Assembly (NCBI GenBank): GCA_024345305.1
Contig: BRON01000004.1
Location: 558,001 to 622,000, forward strand
Reading direction: 5' to 3'
Source: Mrakia gelida
Taxonomy: Eukaryota; Basidiomycota; Tremellomycetes; Cystofilobasidiales; Mrakiaceae
DNA: 64,000 nt
Made by a program: the position numbers and the translations under genes. Shown here piece after piece: positions 20,552 to 30,868 of this stretch. The notes under the pieces were generated by a model, which worked only from the letters and a program-made list of their open reading frames with translations, ran no database searches and was not told the DNA's origin. Numbering within the stretch: position 1 is the stretch's first letter; each line of letters opens with the position of its first letter.

Positions 20552-23500
20552 ATGGAAGCCGAACCCTACTCGCTCGACAACCTTCCGCCCTCTTTCTCTC
20601 CGTCTTTGATGTTCCTAACGCCTCCCCTCTCATCCTACTCCTTCCCTCCTCCTCTTCCCTCTTCTTCACCTTTCTCTCAGCTCGGTGTCTCCTTCTTTCC
20701 TCCCTCGACGGACGACCCCATGTCCTCCTCCGCAATCTCCTCTCCTCCAACGGCATCGTCGTCACTCGGTCATTCAACATCGAGCATGGCTATCTTAGCA
20801 GCAGCAGCAGCAGCGGGAGGGACAGGGAGTGAACCTAGCAGTGGAAGCGAAGGAGGGCAGCAGTTGATCACGAAGCATCTGGCTCCAGTCAAGAGAGGTG
20901 GCAGGACAAAGAAACCATCCACCAAAGCTCAGGAGGCTCTCGAGTGAGTACATTTTTCACTATCGCTCGAGTTCTCGGAGGGAAGGGAAGGCTATGGGCT
21001 GGCCTCTGGAGAAGCTTTCAAGCGATGGGCTGGATTTCTTCTCTGTGGAAGGAGCTCGCTCTTCATGATGCTCTTCTCCTCAAGCCACCCCCCTCTTCCC
21101 TCCCCCCACCTTCCTTTCTTCTCTCACCCCTGAGAAGGGACATAAGCTGATCTGACTTCCTCTTCTCTGCCTCCTTCTCCTCGAAACAGCGACAACCCCA
21201 GTCACGCTCGACCTTCTCCCGTCCTTCGAACTCCTTCGGCTCCTTCTCAACCTCGAGTCGCACCTCCTCCTCCTCCCTCCAACGGCGTTCATCAGACTCC
21301 TCCAGCTCAGTTCACCCCGGCTCAGCACCAGCAGTACTCTCAGCAGCCCCAGCAAGGTCCTCCTTCAGCTGGTTGGGAACCTCGAGCAGGCTGGGACGCT
21401 CCAGGATCGTCGTCGTCGTCGATGAGCGGAGGACCTTACGCCGGAGGAGCTCAGTTCTACGACCCAGGCCACCCTTCCTCTTCAACCACCCCCTCCCACC
21501 TCGTGCCTCAGCACATGCAGTCTTCGTCCCACCCTCAACACTATTACCAACCCTCTCAGCCCTCGCACTACGCTTCCTCCCCGTCCTACGTCGATCGATC
21601 GGTCTCGCCCTACCCGCCTCCTCCTCGTTCCAATCACTCGCATTCGTCCTCGAACGGTCAACTCTTCTCTCCTTCCTTGCATGGTCCTTACTCCGTCGGT
21701 CCTCCTTCCAACTACTCGGGAGGACTCGCAATCGCATCCTCTCCAGCAGCTCCCTCTCCTCTCAATCACTACCCTCCTCCGCCTCCTCTCGCCTATCCAT
21801 CGCACTTCGTCTCCTCCAGCACTCCTCTTCAACCCTTCCATCCTCATCCTCCACCTCTCCCTTCCCTCCAACAACGAGCAACAGCCTCTCCAGCTCCCTC
21901 CAAGACGTCGGTATCGTCCAAGTCGATTCCTAAGGACAAGGACGGGACGACGCCGAAGAAGACACCGAGGAAGTACACCAAGAAGGCGGACTACTGGGTC
22001 GAGAACGGAGGACAAGGAAGGAAGGGACCAGGGAAGAAGGCTGCTGCAGCTGGGACGAGCTTGTCCAGTGCTCCGTCGTTCGAAGAAGGTCTCGCTTCCC
22101 TATCGTCGAACGAGATCGCTCCTCCCACGCCTCCTCCCTCCGGATCCACTCCCGTCCCATCTCGTCGCCTCCCCTCCCTCTCGTCAACGGAGACCCTCGT
22201 CGCGAAGAGTGAATCGGTGTCATCGGAAGCTGGAGGAGAGCTCGCTCGACTTCGCTCGGAAGAGGAAGAGTCGGAGAAGGCGAAGGAGGAGAAACGACCT
22301 GGGTGGTTGAAGCGATCGAGGAAGGAGGGGAGGAAGGGACGAGGAGTCGAGGTCGCTCAAGCTGAGGGAGCTGGTCAGGGGAGGAGGTTGGATCTCTGGC
22401 AACCCAAGACGCCCGTGGCTGATACGGGATCGTTCGCTTCGAGCAGCGAGGAAGGAACGAGGACGAGCGGATCGACTCCTCCGCCCGCGACGACCAGTAA
22501 CCCTACTCGGCTCATCTCTCCACTCTCCCCTTCTCGACGAGCCAACAAACCCACCACCTCCTTCTCCTCTCTCCCTCGAACCGTTTCAGCACCTACCCTC
22601 CTCACCTCCTCCGATGGAAAAGCAACCCTCTCCTCGACTCAGATCCTCGCGTCCGAGATGGCCTGGCTCGTCCCTCTTCACCCTCGTCAAGTCCAACCCA
22701 ACACCTCTTCCACCTCCATCTTCGTCGAGGAGGACGAGGAGACCAAGCTCGCTCGAGAGGAGAAGAAACGACGACGTCTTCTCGCTTTCCAGAAGGACGG
22801 AATGGACTTCTTCGCCAGTCCGGAGACGGAGAGGACGAGGTCGCTCTCGAGATCGCAGAGCTCGTCGAACCTGGTCGCAGCGAGGGTCGTAGGAGTTGGA
22901 AGGGTGGCGATGGGAGCTGGAACGCTCAGTGCGATGGAGGAGGCCGGAACGGCTCAGAAGGTGTGGTCGCCTACGAAGGGGAAGGGGAGGTCGGTGGAGA
23001 GACCGAGAGGGAGGATCACTCGCCCAAACTGGCCCGAGAACGTCTATCCTTGGGGAGAGCCGGAGAGGGAGAAGATCGAGGCTTTGGGAGAGGAGAGGAA
23101 GGTTACGCTGTCGACCGTTCAACGGTACCTCGAATCGAGCGACGACGACGACTCGGAAGGAGAAGAGGGTCGATTCCCCGCCAACCCTCTCGACGGATCC
23201 CACTGGCGAAACCTCTCCTCCTCCTCAACCGAACGGATCATGACGGTCCCAACTCCCGCTTCGTACATGGAACTCTCGTCGTCCAGAAGAGGAGGGAAGT
23301 CGTCGTACGGACTCATCGGAGACAACATCAAGCGAACTCGAGTTCGAAGCGTTCGTTCGTTCGCCAACCTCGGTCCAAAGTCCTTCGACCCCTCGGACGC
23401 TCGACAAGCTCTCCTCCTCAAACGACAAGCCAGCTCGACCTTCTCCATGTCGCAGTTCAGGAACGTCGTCTCGAGGGATCATCTCGTCGGACGAGAGAGA

Positions 23501-24771
23501 CGTCAGGAGGAAGAGGAGGAGGACGAGTCGGCAGTCATCGGCTGCATCTGTAGAGAAGAGGTCGACGGAGACGGAGGGATGGTCGAGTGTGACTGCTGCA
23601 AGACGTGGCATCACCTCGACTGCATCGGTCTGGACGAGGACGACCTCGGAGCAGAGTGGTTCTGCTGGAAGTGCGCACCAGGAGAGCAGCTTTCCGTCCC
23701 GTACGAAGACGAGGAACCCCTCTCCACTTCCGCGTCGTCGGCTCTCCTTCGAACTCCCAACCTCCAATCCGCTCAACCCAACTTCACCAACAACTCTCCC
23801 TCCATCGCTCTCTCCCCAGCTCAATCCCTCGCTCTCGCTCCGTCGCCCATGTTCGGAGGAAGGACGAACGGAGGGACTCCCATCCAGCGATTCGGAACTC
23901 CCCGTCTCGTCTCCTCCTCCTCCTACTCCTCAGCAGCCACCACCATCCCAGGCACCACCCCTCATCCAGCTCAATCTCCCCAATCCTCTCGTCCTCGTCC
24001 TTCCACCTCTCACGACTTCGGCGACTCGATCGGACTCGGAACTCCCTCCTCAGGTCCCTCTCGCTCCTCCTGGGACTCAGGTCGAAACCTCTCGACTCCC
24101 AAGTTCGGAGACTTCGACCCAGCAGACGACCACTTCTTCGACCTCACCTCCACTCCCTCAAGGCATCTCGGACGAGAACTCCCCTTCGGAGGAACCCCCA
24201 ACTCTCGAAAGAGAAGCGGACCAGGAGCTTTCGGTCGTCTCGCCTTCACCACCCCTTCCCAATCCCAGGAGTTCTTCCACGGTCTCGCAGCCTCCCCTCG
24301 AATCCCATCTACCTCCTCCGGACCGACTCCTTCCCTCGACCACTACCCTTCCAGCGTCGACAGCTCAGGACCTCTCTCGCCTTACCAGCCTTCTGCGAGG
24401 TGGTCGGCAGCTCATCCCTCTCCGTCCGTTTACGGTCAGAATCGACAGGCATCGGCTTCGAGGACGTCGTTGTTTGGTGGGGAGGGGACGACGCCGAGAG
24501 CGAGGACGGTTTCGAAGTCCGCGATGGCGTCGGAGCCTTGGGGAGGAGAGAGGAGGGTGAGGGAGCATGTGAGGTTTGGAGAACCGTTGGGAGAGCCGAT
24601 GAAGGAGCAGCAGAGAGGACTGGGGTTCGGGATTGGTCAGGAAGAGTTTGGAGCTGGTGAGTCAAACAATCCTTCCTGCCCTCCTCTTGATCCGCCTTCG
24701 TCGTAACGTCTCGTCGCGTCGAGTTCGCGTCGCTGACCTTCCTCGTTCTTCCCTCCCTTCCAGAACTTTGA
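20552..24771 (+). CDS. Large PHD-finger protein
   Basis: A probable chromatin reader in the nucleus. Three exons: ATG 20552 (MEAEPYSLDNLPPSF) to 20943; a long exon from about 21190 to 24658; and a tiny last exon that supplies only EL and the stop (24764-24771). The intron phases match on both sides. The N-terminal third is Ser/Pro/Tyr/Gln-rich and disordered. A basic patch, PKKTPRKYTKKADYWVENGG, precedes Ser-rich regions. ITRPNWPENVYPWGEPE is a more ordered stretch. The PHD zinc finger follows: IGCICREEVDGDGGMVECDC and CKTWHHLDCIGL to AEWFCWKCAP, with the C4-H-C3 ligands visible. A long Ser/Pro-rich tail follows. This layout recalls fungal Cti6-like or histone-methyl-lysine-reading proteins, but outside the finger no family is recognised. 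It is about 1,300 residues. Confidence 0.82.
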
Positions 24772-26020
24772 TGAAGAAAGACCACCACCACGACCACAGC
24801 ATCACACACCATCACGACACGCATACTCGGAAACGGAAACCCCAAGCACACCTCATCTCTACACGGACGGTCATCTCCCTTCCCTGCCCCTTCCCTCCCT
24901 CATCATCAACGACGAACGACACCCTCTCACTCCCGCTTCACGTTCATGTTCACGCCCCTCTTACCTTACCGACCACACTCCGCGATTCAATCTCCTACCT
25001 ACCCTCGCGCACTCCCTCTCTTCACTTCACGCTCTCGCCCACCTCCTCGCGGCTCCGCTTCGGTTTCGCTTTCTTCGTTGCCTTTCAACCCTCTCTCTCT
25101 CTCTTTATCGTATCCTTATCCTTTCTCTCTCTCACTCTCTCTCTCTTCTTCACTTCATTACCTTCTCTACTCTCAAGCATCTTCCCTTCGTCTCTCCCTA
25201 TCCCGTTCCCATCTCTAACATACACTTATACTTCTTCGACTCTTCTTCATCCCTCGCGCTCGTGCTCTTTTCGCTCTTGCTCTCTTTCCACCCTTTGACT
25301 TTCGATTCTTGCGCGCTTGCTTTCCTCTTATCACCCTCATACGTCTTCTCCTTTGTAATCGGTTCTACTCAAACACTTTTTTTGCCTGTTCTGTTTCGTT
25401 CGGTCGGTCGCGTTTCGTTTCTTTCATGACGAGTTCTTGTTCTTTGTGGTTGAGCGAGTGAGGGTGCCAGCGAGAGGAGAGGAGCGGAGGGGGAAAGATG
25501 TAGTAAGTGGGGTTGGGGGGGGGGAGGCTTCGAGGGGCTGGAGGAAGAGGGAGGTGGTGGGAGGACAAAAGGAGAAGGGAGGACGCGACGGAGGGACTGA
25601 AGGCCAGCGTTCAGGGAGGACGACGATGACGCCGAGAGATGCGTGAATGAACGAAGAGTTCGCTCGTCTCGATGCTTGAAGGACCGTTTGACCGAGAGCG
25701 AGAGCGAGGAAGCATAATAACGTGGACGTTGTCTTGCCCTACAGGATGAAGGTGAGACGAGACGAGACGCGTTCGAAGTCACAACTCGAGCGAGCCCGCG
25801 AGCGAGCGTCCTTTCTTTGACATGAGAGGCGGAAAAAAAAGACGTGCATGGATCTGAGGATCGGGCTACGGTTTTTGGGTGGGTTTGAAGGCATGGATGG
25901 ATTAGATCGAAAGAAGGAGGGGGGACGAGGACGACGCGTCGATCTGGAAACGGGGAGCGAAAACGGTCAGCCGGATGCCCTTTTCGACGACTCAAACTGA
26001 GAGAACGAACGAGGGACTCA
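24772..26020. other. Intergenic region between convergent genes
   Basis: No gene seen. The left part is an extended C/T-rich stretch (to about 25380). On the minus strand, 25943-26019 looks like an intron at the end of the F-box-like gene (see that entry). A GACGCGTC palindrome lies at 25934. Confidence 0.5.
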
Positions 26021-26946
26021 CTAGGTGAGATGCTTGACCTCGACCGTGAGCTGAGCGAGGACTCTGTGTCCGTCCGGTCCATACTCTCCCAACTCCACCT
26101 TCTCTCGAAGTCGACCCAGGACGTCCTCTCTCGCCTCCTCGTTTTCTACGAGGACCACCACCTGCACCTCTCCAGGCATGGGCAGATCATCTAGCAGGTT
26201 GTACGATATATCTTCGTACAAGCCCCTATCAACATCTCGCCCTGCCTCCTGGAGATGATACTTGACGAGTGCGAGGTGAGGCCTCGCTCGACTCGGCCAG
26301 TGGTGGAAGAGAGGAACGTCGGCTGATAACGAGAGAAGGGTGAGGCTCTCCAGGTGATCCCACGGGAGGAGAGATTCGACCCTGAGGTACAGGTATGTCC
26401 CGGAGGACGGGACGCAAACGCAGAGATGAGGGGATCAAAGAGGCGGTCCAAAGGCCTGAGGGAGAAAACGGAGGATGACCCGGACGCCTGGGTTTCTTGA
26501 GCGAAGACTTCGAGTCGTTGAAGAAGGAGAGGGGAGTTGATGGAAGCTCGATCCAAGGAGAGGTTTCCCAGACTCTCGTCGAATGCTCGGAGGTGCTGGA
26601 TGGGGAGATGAAGGGTGAGATTGAGGATTTGCGAGAGGGAAAGGAAGGGAGCGATGGAGAGGGAGGGAGGTTGAGTCTGTTCCGTAGAGCGAAGGGAGAG
26701 GTCAGGATAGATGAATACAGCGAGAACAGACAGAGAGACGTATGAACTCACCCTCTTAGAAAAGAGAGCCTTCAAAGCCTCGATTCCGTGGATGTGGACG
26801 TCCTTGTACAAGATGGGGGAGGAGAGCTCGAGGAAGGCGAGCGAGACTTGAGCCGTCCTTGCGAGCGTCGAAGGATCGCAGAATCGAAGGATGTGATTCT
26901 TGACTTCGAGAGGGAGGTAAGGAAGAGGAGAAGAGGAGGTGCACAT
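26021..26946 (-). CDS. F-box-like protein, frame-disrupted paralogue
   Basis: Exon 1 begins at ATG 26946: MCTSSSPLPYLPLEVKNHIL then RFCDPSTLARTAQVSLAF, an F-box-like motif shared with the genes at 27197 (+) and 34323 (-). A GTGAGT..CTGACC..AACAG intron follows, then TQPPSLSIAPFLSLSQILN. The homologous frame runs to RPLDRLFDPLISAFASRP (about 26410) and then continues in another frame as YLYLRVESLLPWDHLESL to MPGEVQVVVLVENEEARED and VEVKHLT. Either there is a one-base indel near 26405-26420, making it a pseudogene or sequence error, or an unusual intron (GTCATC at about 26484 to CTCAG at about 26386) removes residues that the paralogues keep. The coding end is ACC TA|GTGAGT: the stop reads TAG unspliced and TAA when spliced to the acceptor near 25943. 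If active, it would be an SCF adaptor; partners unknown. Confidence 0.62.
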
Positions 26947-27196
26947 GCTCGAGCCAGTTGGACGATTTGAAGGGAGGGGAAGGAAGCTGGTCGTTAAGAT
27001 CGAGGTGGGAGGGGGGGAAGGTCGAGCTCAACTTTCGACCTTCTCTTCCTTCCTTCAACAAGCTTGACCCTCCTCGACTCAGACTTTACCTTCCGCACTC
27101 CCAGCACCTCCCGAGCTCTCTAAGAAAGTTCTCCTTCATCCTAGGACTCGAACCATATCAAAGTCTTCGCTCATCGTCCCCTCGAAGCTCGCCCAA
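26947..27196. promoter_or_regulatory. Divergent promoter of two F-box-like paralogues
   Basis: A 250-bp spacer between opposite start codons. The 60 bp next to the plus-strand gene (about 27140-27196) closely match the 60 bp upstream of the paralogue at 34323 (-): AGGACTCGAACCATAT against AGGAATCGAACCATAC, and AGCTCGCC just before both start codons. Confidence 0.5.
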
Positions 27197-28348
27197 ATGG
27201 ACGCTCCTTCTTCGCTCGCTCCCTCCTCCTCCTTCCTTCCCTTCTCCTCCAACCTCGTCGAGCCCGCCACACCTTCCACCTCACCCTCCTCTCACTCACA
27301 AGGACCCCCTCTTCCTTCCCTCCCCATGGAGATCAAACGAGAAGTCCTCCGCTTTTGCGATCCTTCGACTCTCGCGAAGACCTCGCTCGTGAGCTTGGCC
27401 TTCCTCGAGATGTCCTCCCCTCTGCTCTACAGCGAGGTCGAGGTCGTAGGCTTTCTAGCTATGTCGAAGCTGCTCTGCACTCGAGTGAGTTGGGCTCCAT
27501 CGTCAGGAAGATCGAGCAAAGGCGAACGGCTGTCTTCTTCGCTCCTCGCTCGTCAGAACCCCCTCCTCCATCAATCTCACCTCGAGCCTTTCCTCTCCCT
27601 CCATCAAATCCGACAATTCACTTTCACCAACTCAGAGGACGATTACGACGGTCCGAACCGCTCTCTCTTTTCCCGCACAGACCGCCTCCTCCCTGCAGAA
27701 GTCCTCTCCGTTGAGAAGTTGACCCTTCGAGTTCGCGGTCGCACCTCTTGGTCCATCAAGGCCCCTTCATGGCCATATATCCTCTCCCTCTTTGATCCCA
27801 CAGACGTGATCTGTGCCGGGGTCGTCCCTACTCTCCCCTCAAACCTAAAATACCCCACCGTCGAACTCCACAGAGCAGAGTGGCCATCCCTTCGTCGCCT
27901 CACCTTTCGATCCTGCACCTCCTTCAAAACACTGTCCTCTTCCCCTTTCCTCTTCGCCTCGCCAGGTAGCGGCGATCGAATCGTAATGACCTTCGACTTG
28001 GCCGACTGCTGGGATCGAAGCGCGTGCGAGTCGGATGTGCGCGGCGAGTTGGACGGAGAGTTCGGGAAACCCCTGCTCAATCTCAACGCGGTCAAGCAGG
28101 TGGTCGTTCGGGTCTCCTCTTTTGAGGAGAAGGACAGAATCGAGGGGAGCCTTTTGGAGGGTTGGGAAGATTGGGAGTTTGCGGAGAGCCTCATCAAGAA
28201 GTGGAGGTCGCGTCTTAGGTTCGAAGTCGTTGAAGACGACGCGAAGGTGAGTTCACAGCCCTCCAACCTCTTTCTCCTCCCTTCATTACCTGACAGTTCT
28301 TCTTCTCCTCCCTCTCACCTTCAGCACGCCGTTCTCACCGAGGGCTGA
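27197..28348 (+). CDS. F-box-like protein
   Basis: About 333 residues after splicing. The N-terminus is Ser/Pro-rich and disordered, then LPMEIKREVLRFCDPSTLAK and TSLVSLAFLEMSSPLLYSEV form an F-box-like helix set (residues about 38-77). The rest (FLSLHQIRQFTF, AEWPSLRRLTFRSC, VVVRVSSFEEKDRIEGSLLE, KWRSRLRFEVVED) has the alternating hydrophobic pattern of fungal F-box C-terminal domains, possibly leucine-rich-repeat-like. Two introns, 27485-27556 (72 bp) and 28247-28324 (78 bp), are multiples of three without stops, so retained forms would still read through. The closest relative in the window is the gene at 33269-34323. Expected role: substrate recognition for a Skp1-cullin-F-box ubiquitin ligase; the target is unknown. 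Confidence 0.72.
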   Translation: MDAPSSLAPSSSFLPFSSNLVEPATPSTSPSSHSQGPPLPSLPMEIKREVLRFCDPSTLAKTSLVSLAFLEMSSPLLYSEVEVVGFLAMSKLLCTRVSWAPSSGRSSKGERLSSSLLARQNPLLHQSHLEPFLSLHQIRQFTFTNSEDDYDGPNRSLFSRTDRLLPAEVLSVEKLTLRVRGRTSWSIKAPSWPYILSLFDPTDVICAGVVPTLPSNLKYPTVELHRAEWPSLRRLTFRSCTSFKTLSSSPFLFASPGSGDRIVMTFDLADCWDRSACESDVRGELDGEFGKPLLNLNAVKQVVVRVSSFEEKDRIEGSLLEGWEDWEFAESLIKKWRSRLRFEVVEDDAKVSSQPSNLFLLPSLPDSSSSPPSHLQHAVLTEG

Positions 28349-29277
28349 AGCTCCCACTCGTTCGTCTACCGTCTCCCTCGCCCTTCGCGTCGACCTCCCT
28401 CCCTCTGACCCGTCTCGTCTCGTCTGTCTCGGTTCGAATCTCTCAGGCTTCACCTACACTCGCTTTTCGTCCTTCAAGCCAAATCCATCCACCATCGTCC
28501 CATCCATCTCCATTCGACTAGCTTAGTTCTTCTTTATGTTGCCTGAGCGATCGTTCTTCGTCTTCCTCGCTCGCTCGTTCGTCTGTTTCGTTTCGTCTCT
28601 TCTCCTCTCTCCTTCGTCCTTGCTCCACTTCAGCTCAGATCGACCTACATAATTTCTATATACACGTCTTCCCTACTCTTCACAGCTCCGAACCAAGATC
28701 TCTTCACTCTCACGGCAACTCGAACTCCAAAGCTCAGTTCGCTCGACGGGTCCCTCCCTCCTCCCTCGCCCTCCTCCCCTCTTCCTTTCCTTCCCTGCCA
28801 ACTCAACCCATCAAGCCAAAACCATCCATCCGCTAGAGAACCTTCAACCCAAACAAAAGTCAAACAGAAGAGAGCGAGCGAGGGAACGAAAAGAGCGCTA
28901 AGCGATACAGCGAAACGAGCGGAGGGAGGAGTGCTACAAGAGAGAGAGAGCAGAGTCGTTTCGCTCTGAGAACGAAGACGAGGACGCGGAGTTATAGAGT
29001 GTGCTTGTGCTAAGTAAGGGGAGAACGATGCTAAGGTGTGGGAGGATGATGAAAGCGAGAGCGAGAAGGAGAAGGAAAGAGAGAGATGATGATGCTGATG
29101 ATGCCCAAAAACGAGACGAACGAACGAACGAGATCTAAGTAAGTGAGGTGGATGAGAATGGGGGGAGGTCATAAAGGTAGAGGTTGTAGGTGTGTGGGTG
29201 TGGTGGTCGTGCGTGCGAGGGTGAATCTGATCCAAAGCGCGGAACGTCGATCTCGACGCGTCCCTCCGTCCCTCGTC
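28349..29277. other. Intergenic region between convergent genes
   Basis: No gene supported. It should hold the two 3' UTRs. It is rich in CTCGCTCG and GAGCGAG runs. Confidence 0.5.
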
Positions 29278-30461
29278 CTATATAGCCATACCAAGCTGAT
29301 GCTCCGTTGCCGTCCCTTCTTCTTCCTCCTTCTTCTTCTCCTCCTCTCCAACCTCCTTCACCTCCTCCTCCTCTCCCTCCGCAACCGAAGTCAAGGGAGA
29401 AAGAGGGAAGTCTCCTTCGACATCAGGCGTCGTGCCGTCCGTCCCTGGCGTCGTTGTCGTTTGACTCGGCGTCGAAGTCGCTGAGCCCGTAGACTGGAAG
29501 GACTTGAGTGGAGGAGGGATAGCGATGGAGGAGGGTGGAGAGATGGGGTCGGTGTGGTTGATGGGAGTTGTAGAGGAGGAGGTGATGGGGAAAGGGTGGT
29601 AAGGAGTTGAGGTGAGGCTGGTTGAGTCTTCTGTGGTTGTTGAAGGGAGGTCGGAGGGGATGTAGGGTGGGGAGGGTGGGACGGGAGGGAGGGAGGCGGG
29701 CCAGGTACCGTCTGAACGTTTAAAGGAAGGATGAGAAACAGTCAGGAAGGGAGCGAGAGGGAGGACACGATCGAGCTCGCGCGACGACGCACCTCGGATC
29801 CAACCTGCTCTCAACACCTGCGAGATAAAGAACAATGGAAGAAGATCAGCACACTCATATCCTCTTGGTCTCACATGTGTCTCCGAACAAAGGCTGCGAT
29901 GAAGGTCTAAGACTCAAAAAACTGACCTTGATGACGAGTCCGAGCTTCATCCTCTTGACCAGTCCTGCATCGTTCAAAGAGAGAGTCGATCAGCTCTCTC
30001 TCCTGCGTCTCGGAAAAACTTACAAGACCTCAAGACTTACTTCTACCTCCGAGCAAGCCTCTATGCACCCCCTCCAGTCCAGATCTCCAAGCCTCTTCTC
30101 CGACATCTGAGCCCTTGGGCCCGCTCAACAAATCCTCCAACCTCTGCATGCTCCCTCCTCCTCCTCCATCGCCTCCTGGCACTTCAGCTGGTTCTGGACG
30201 AGGAGGACCTTTGAGTTCCTTCCATGCTGCTCTCCTACGCTCGAAGACTGCCTGACCGTACTCGAAGTCTGGGTGGGACGGGTCGAGCGTTGCCGTTGAG
30301 GAGGAGGAGGGGTGAGTTGAAGTTGAGGGAGAGGGATGGAGGGGGTCGAGGAACGAGGAGTACGTTGAGATCGAAGGGGAGTGAGCAGGGGAGGATAAGG
30401 TGAGATCCGAGAGAGCTGGGATCCGAGGGGAAGATGAGGTTGTAGGGGTTGAATCCGGCAT
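29278..30461 (-). CDS. Gag1-like clamp (DUF4050-type) protein
   Basis: A small fungal protein of about 320 residues. From ATG 30461 it begins MPDSTPTTSSSPRIPALSDL. DPSHPDFEYGQAVFERRRAA and WKELKGPPRP are followed by GSMQRLEDLLSGPKG and EEAWRSGLEGVHRGLLGGR. After two short introns come RLVKRMKLGLVIK and VLRAGWIR, and after a third DGTWPASLPPVP. The W-rich helix plus GWIRDGTWP ending is what I associate with the fungal DUF4050/Gag1-like clamp family; this assignment is from memory of the motif and only moderately sure. The tail is Ser/Thr/Pro-rich, then very acidic (EGEEEEVKEVGEEEKKKEE), ending TEHQLGMAI. No membrane segment. It is divergent from the aminopeptidase gene, 407 bp apart. Confidence 0.6.
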
Positions 30462-30868
30462 ATGAGATGGAACCAGAGGAGGTGATGGCAAAAACGAGGA
30501 AGAAAGAGAGAGTGGAGGGGAGGCGGGAGGGAGCTCGAAGGAAGAGAGCGACTGTTGCTGTTGCTGTCTATAAGGGACGTGGGTGTCGCTTGTCGCTGAT
30601 GTTGTTGGTTTGGATCCTCGCTCTTCTCCTCTTTTCTCCCTGGGTGTTGAGAGTTGTCGGGGCGAGCAGGACGAAAAAGAGAGAGAGAGAAGAAGAGGAA
30701 GGAGTTGGGGGTCAAACACGAGCTCACTTTCGTGGTGACGTTGTCGAAATTAGAAAGAGTCGGATGCTATCAACCATCACTAAAAAGAAAAACTTCATCG
30801 CAAGATACGGAACACCACAAGGCAGCCTTGAGATCACCCGAAGAGCGAAACTTCTACATCAAACCCCG
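30462..30868. promoter_or_regulatory. Divergent promoter region
   Basis: The spacer between the Gag1-like gene (-) and the aminopeptidase gene (+). No canonical TATA box or other element is identified with confidence. Confidence 0.4.

Noticed and set aside
23589..24660. Long overlapping frames in the PHD gene (323 and 351 codons)
   Set aside because: Shadows of the true frame, caused by the high GC and stop-poor composition; the true frame holds the PHD finger.
27120..27160. tRNA gene suggested by GGTTCGAGTCC on the minus strand (also near 34370 on the plus strand)
   Set aside because: No matching acceptor stem, D-arm or A box; the motif is part of the flank shared by two F-box-like paralogues.
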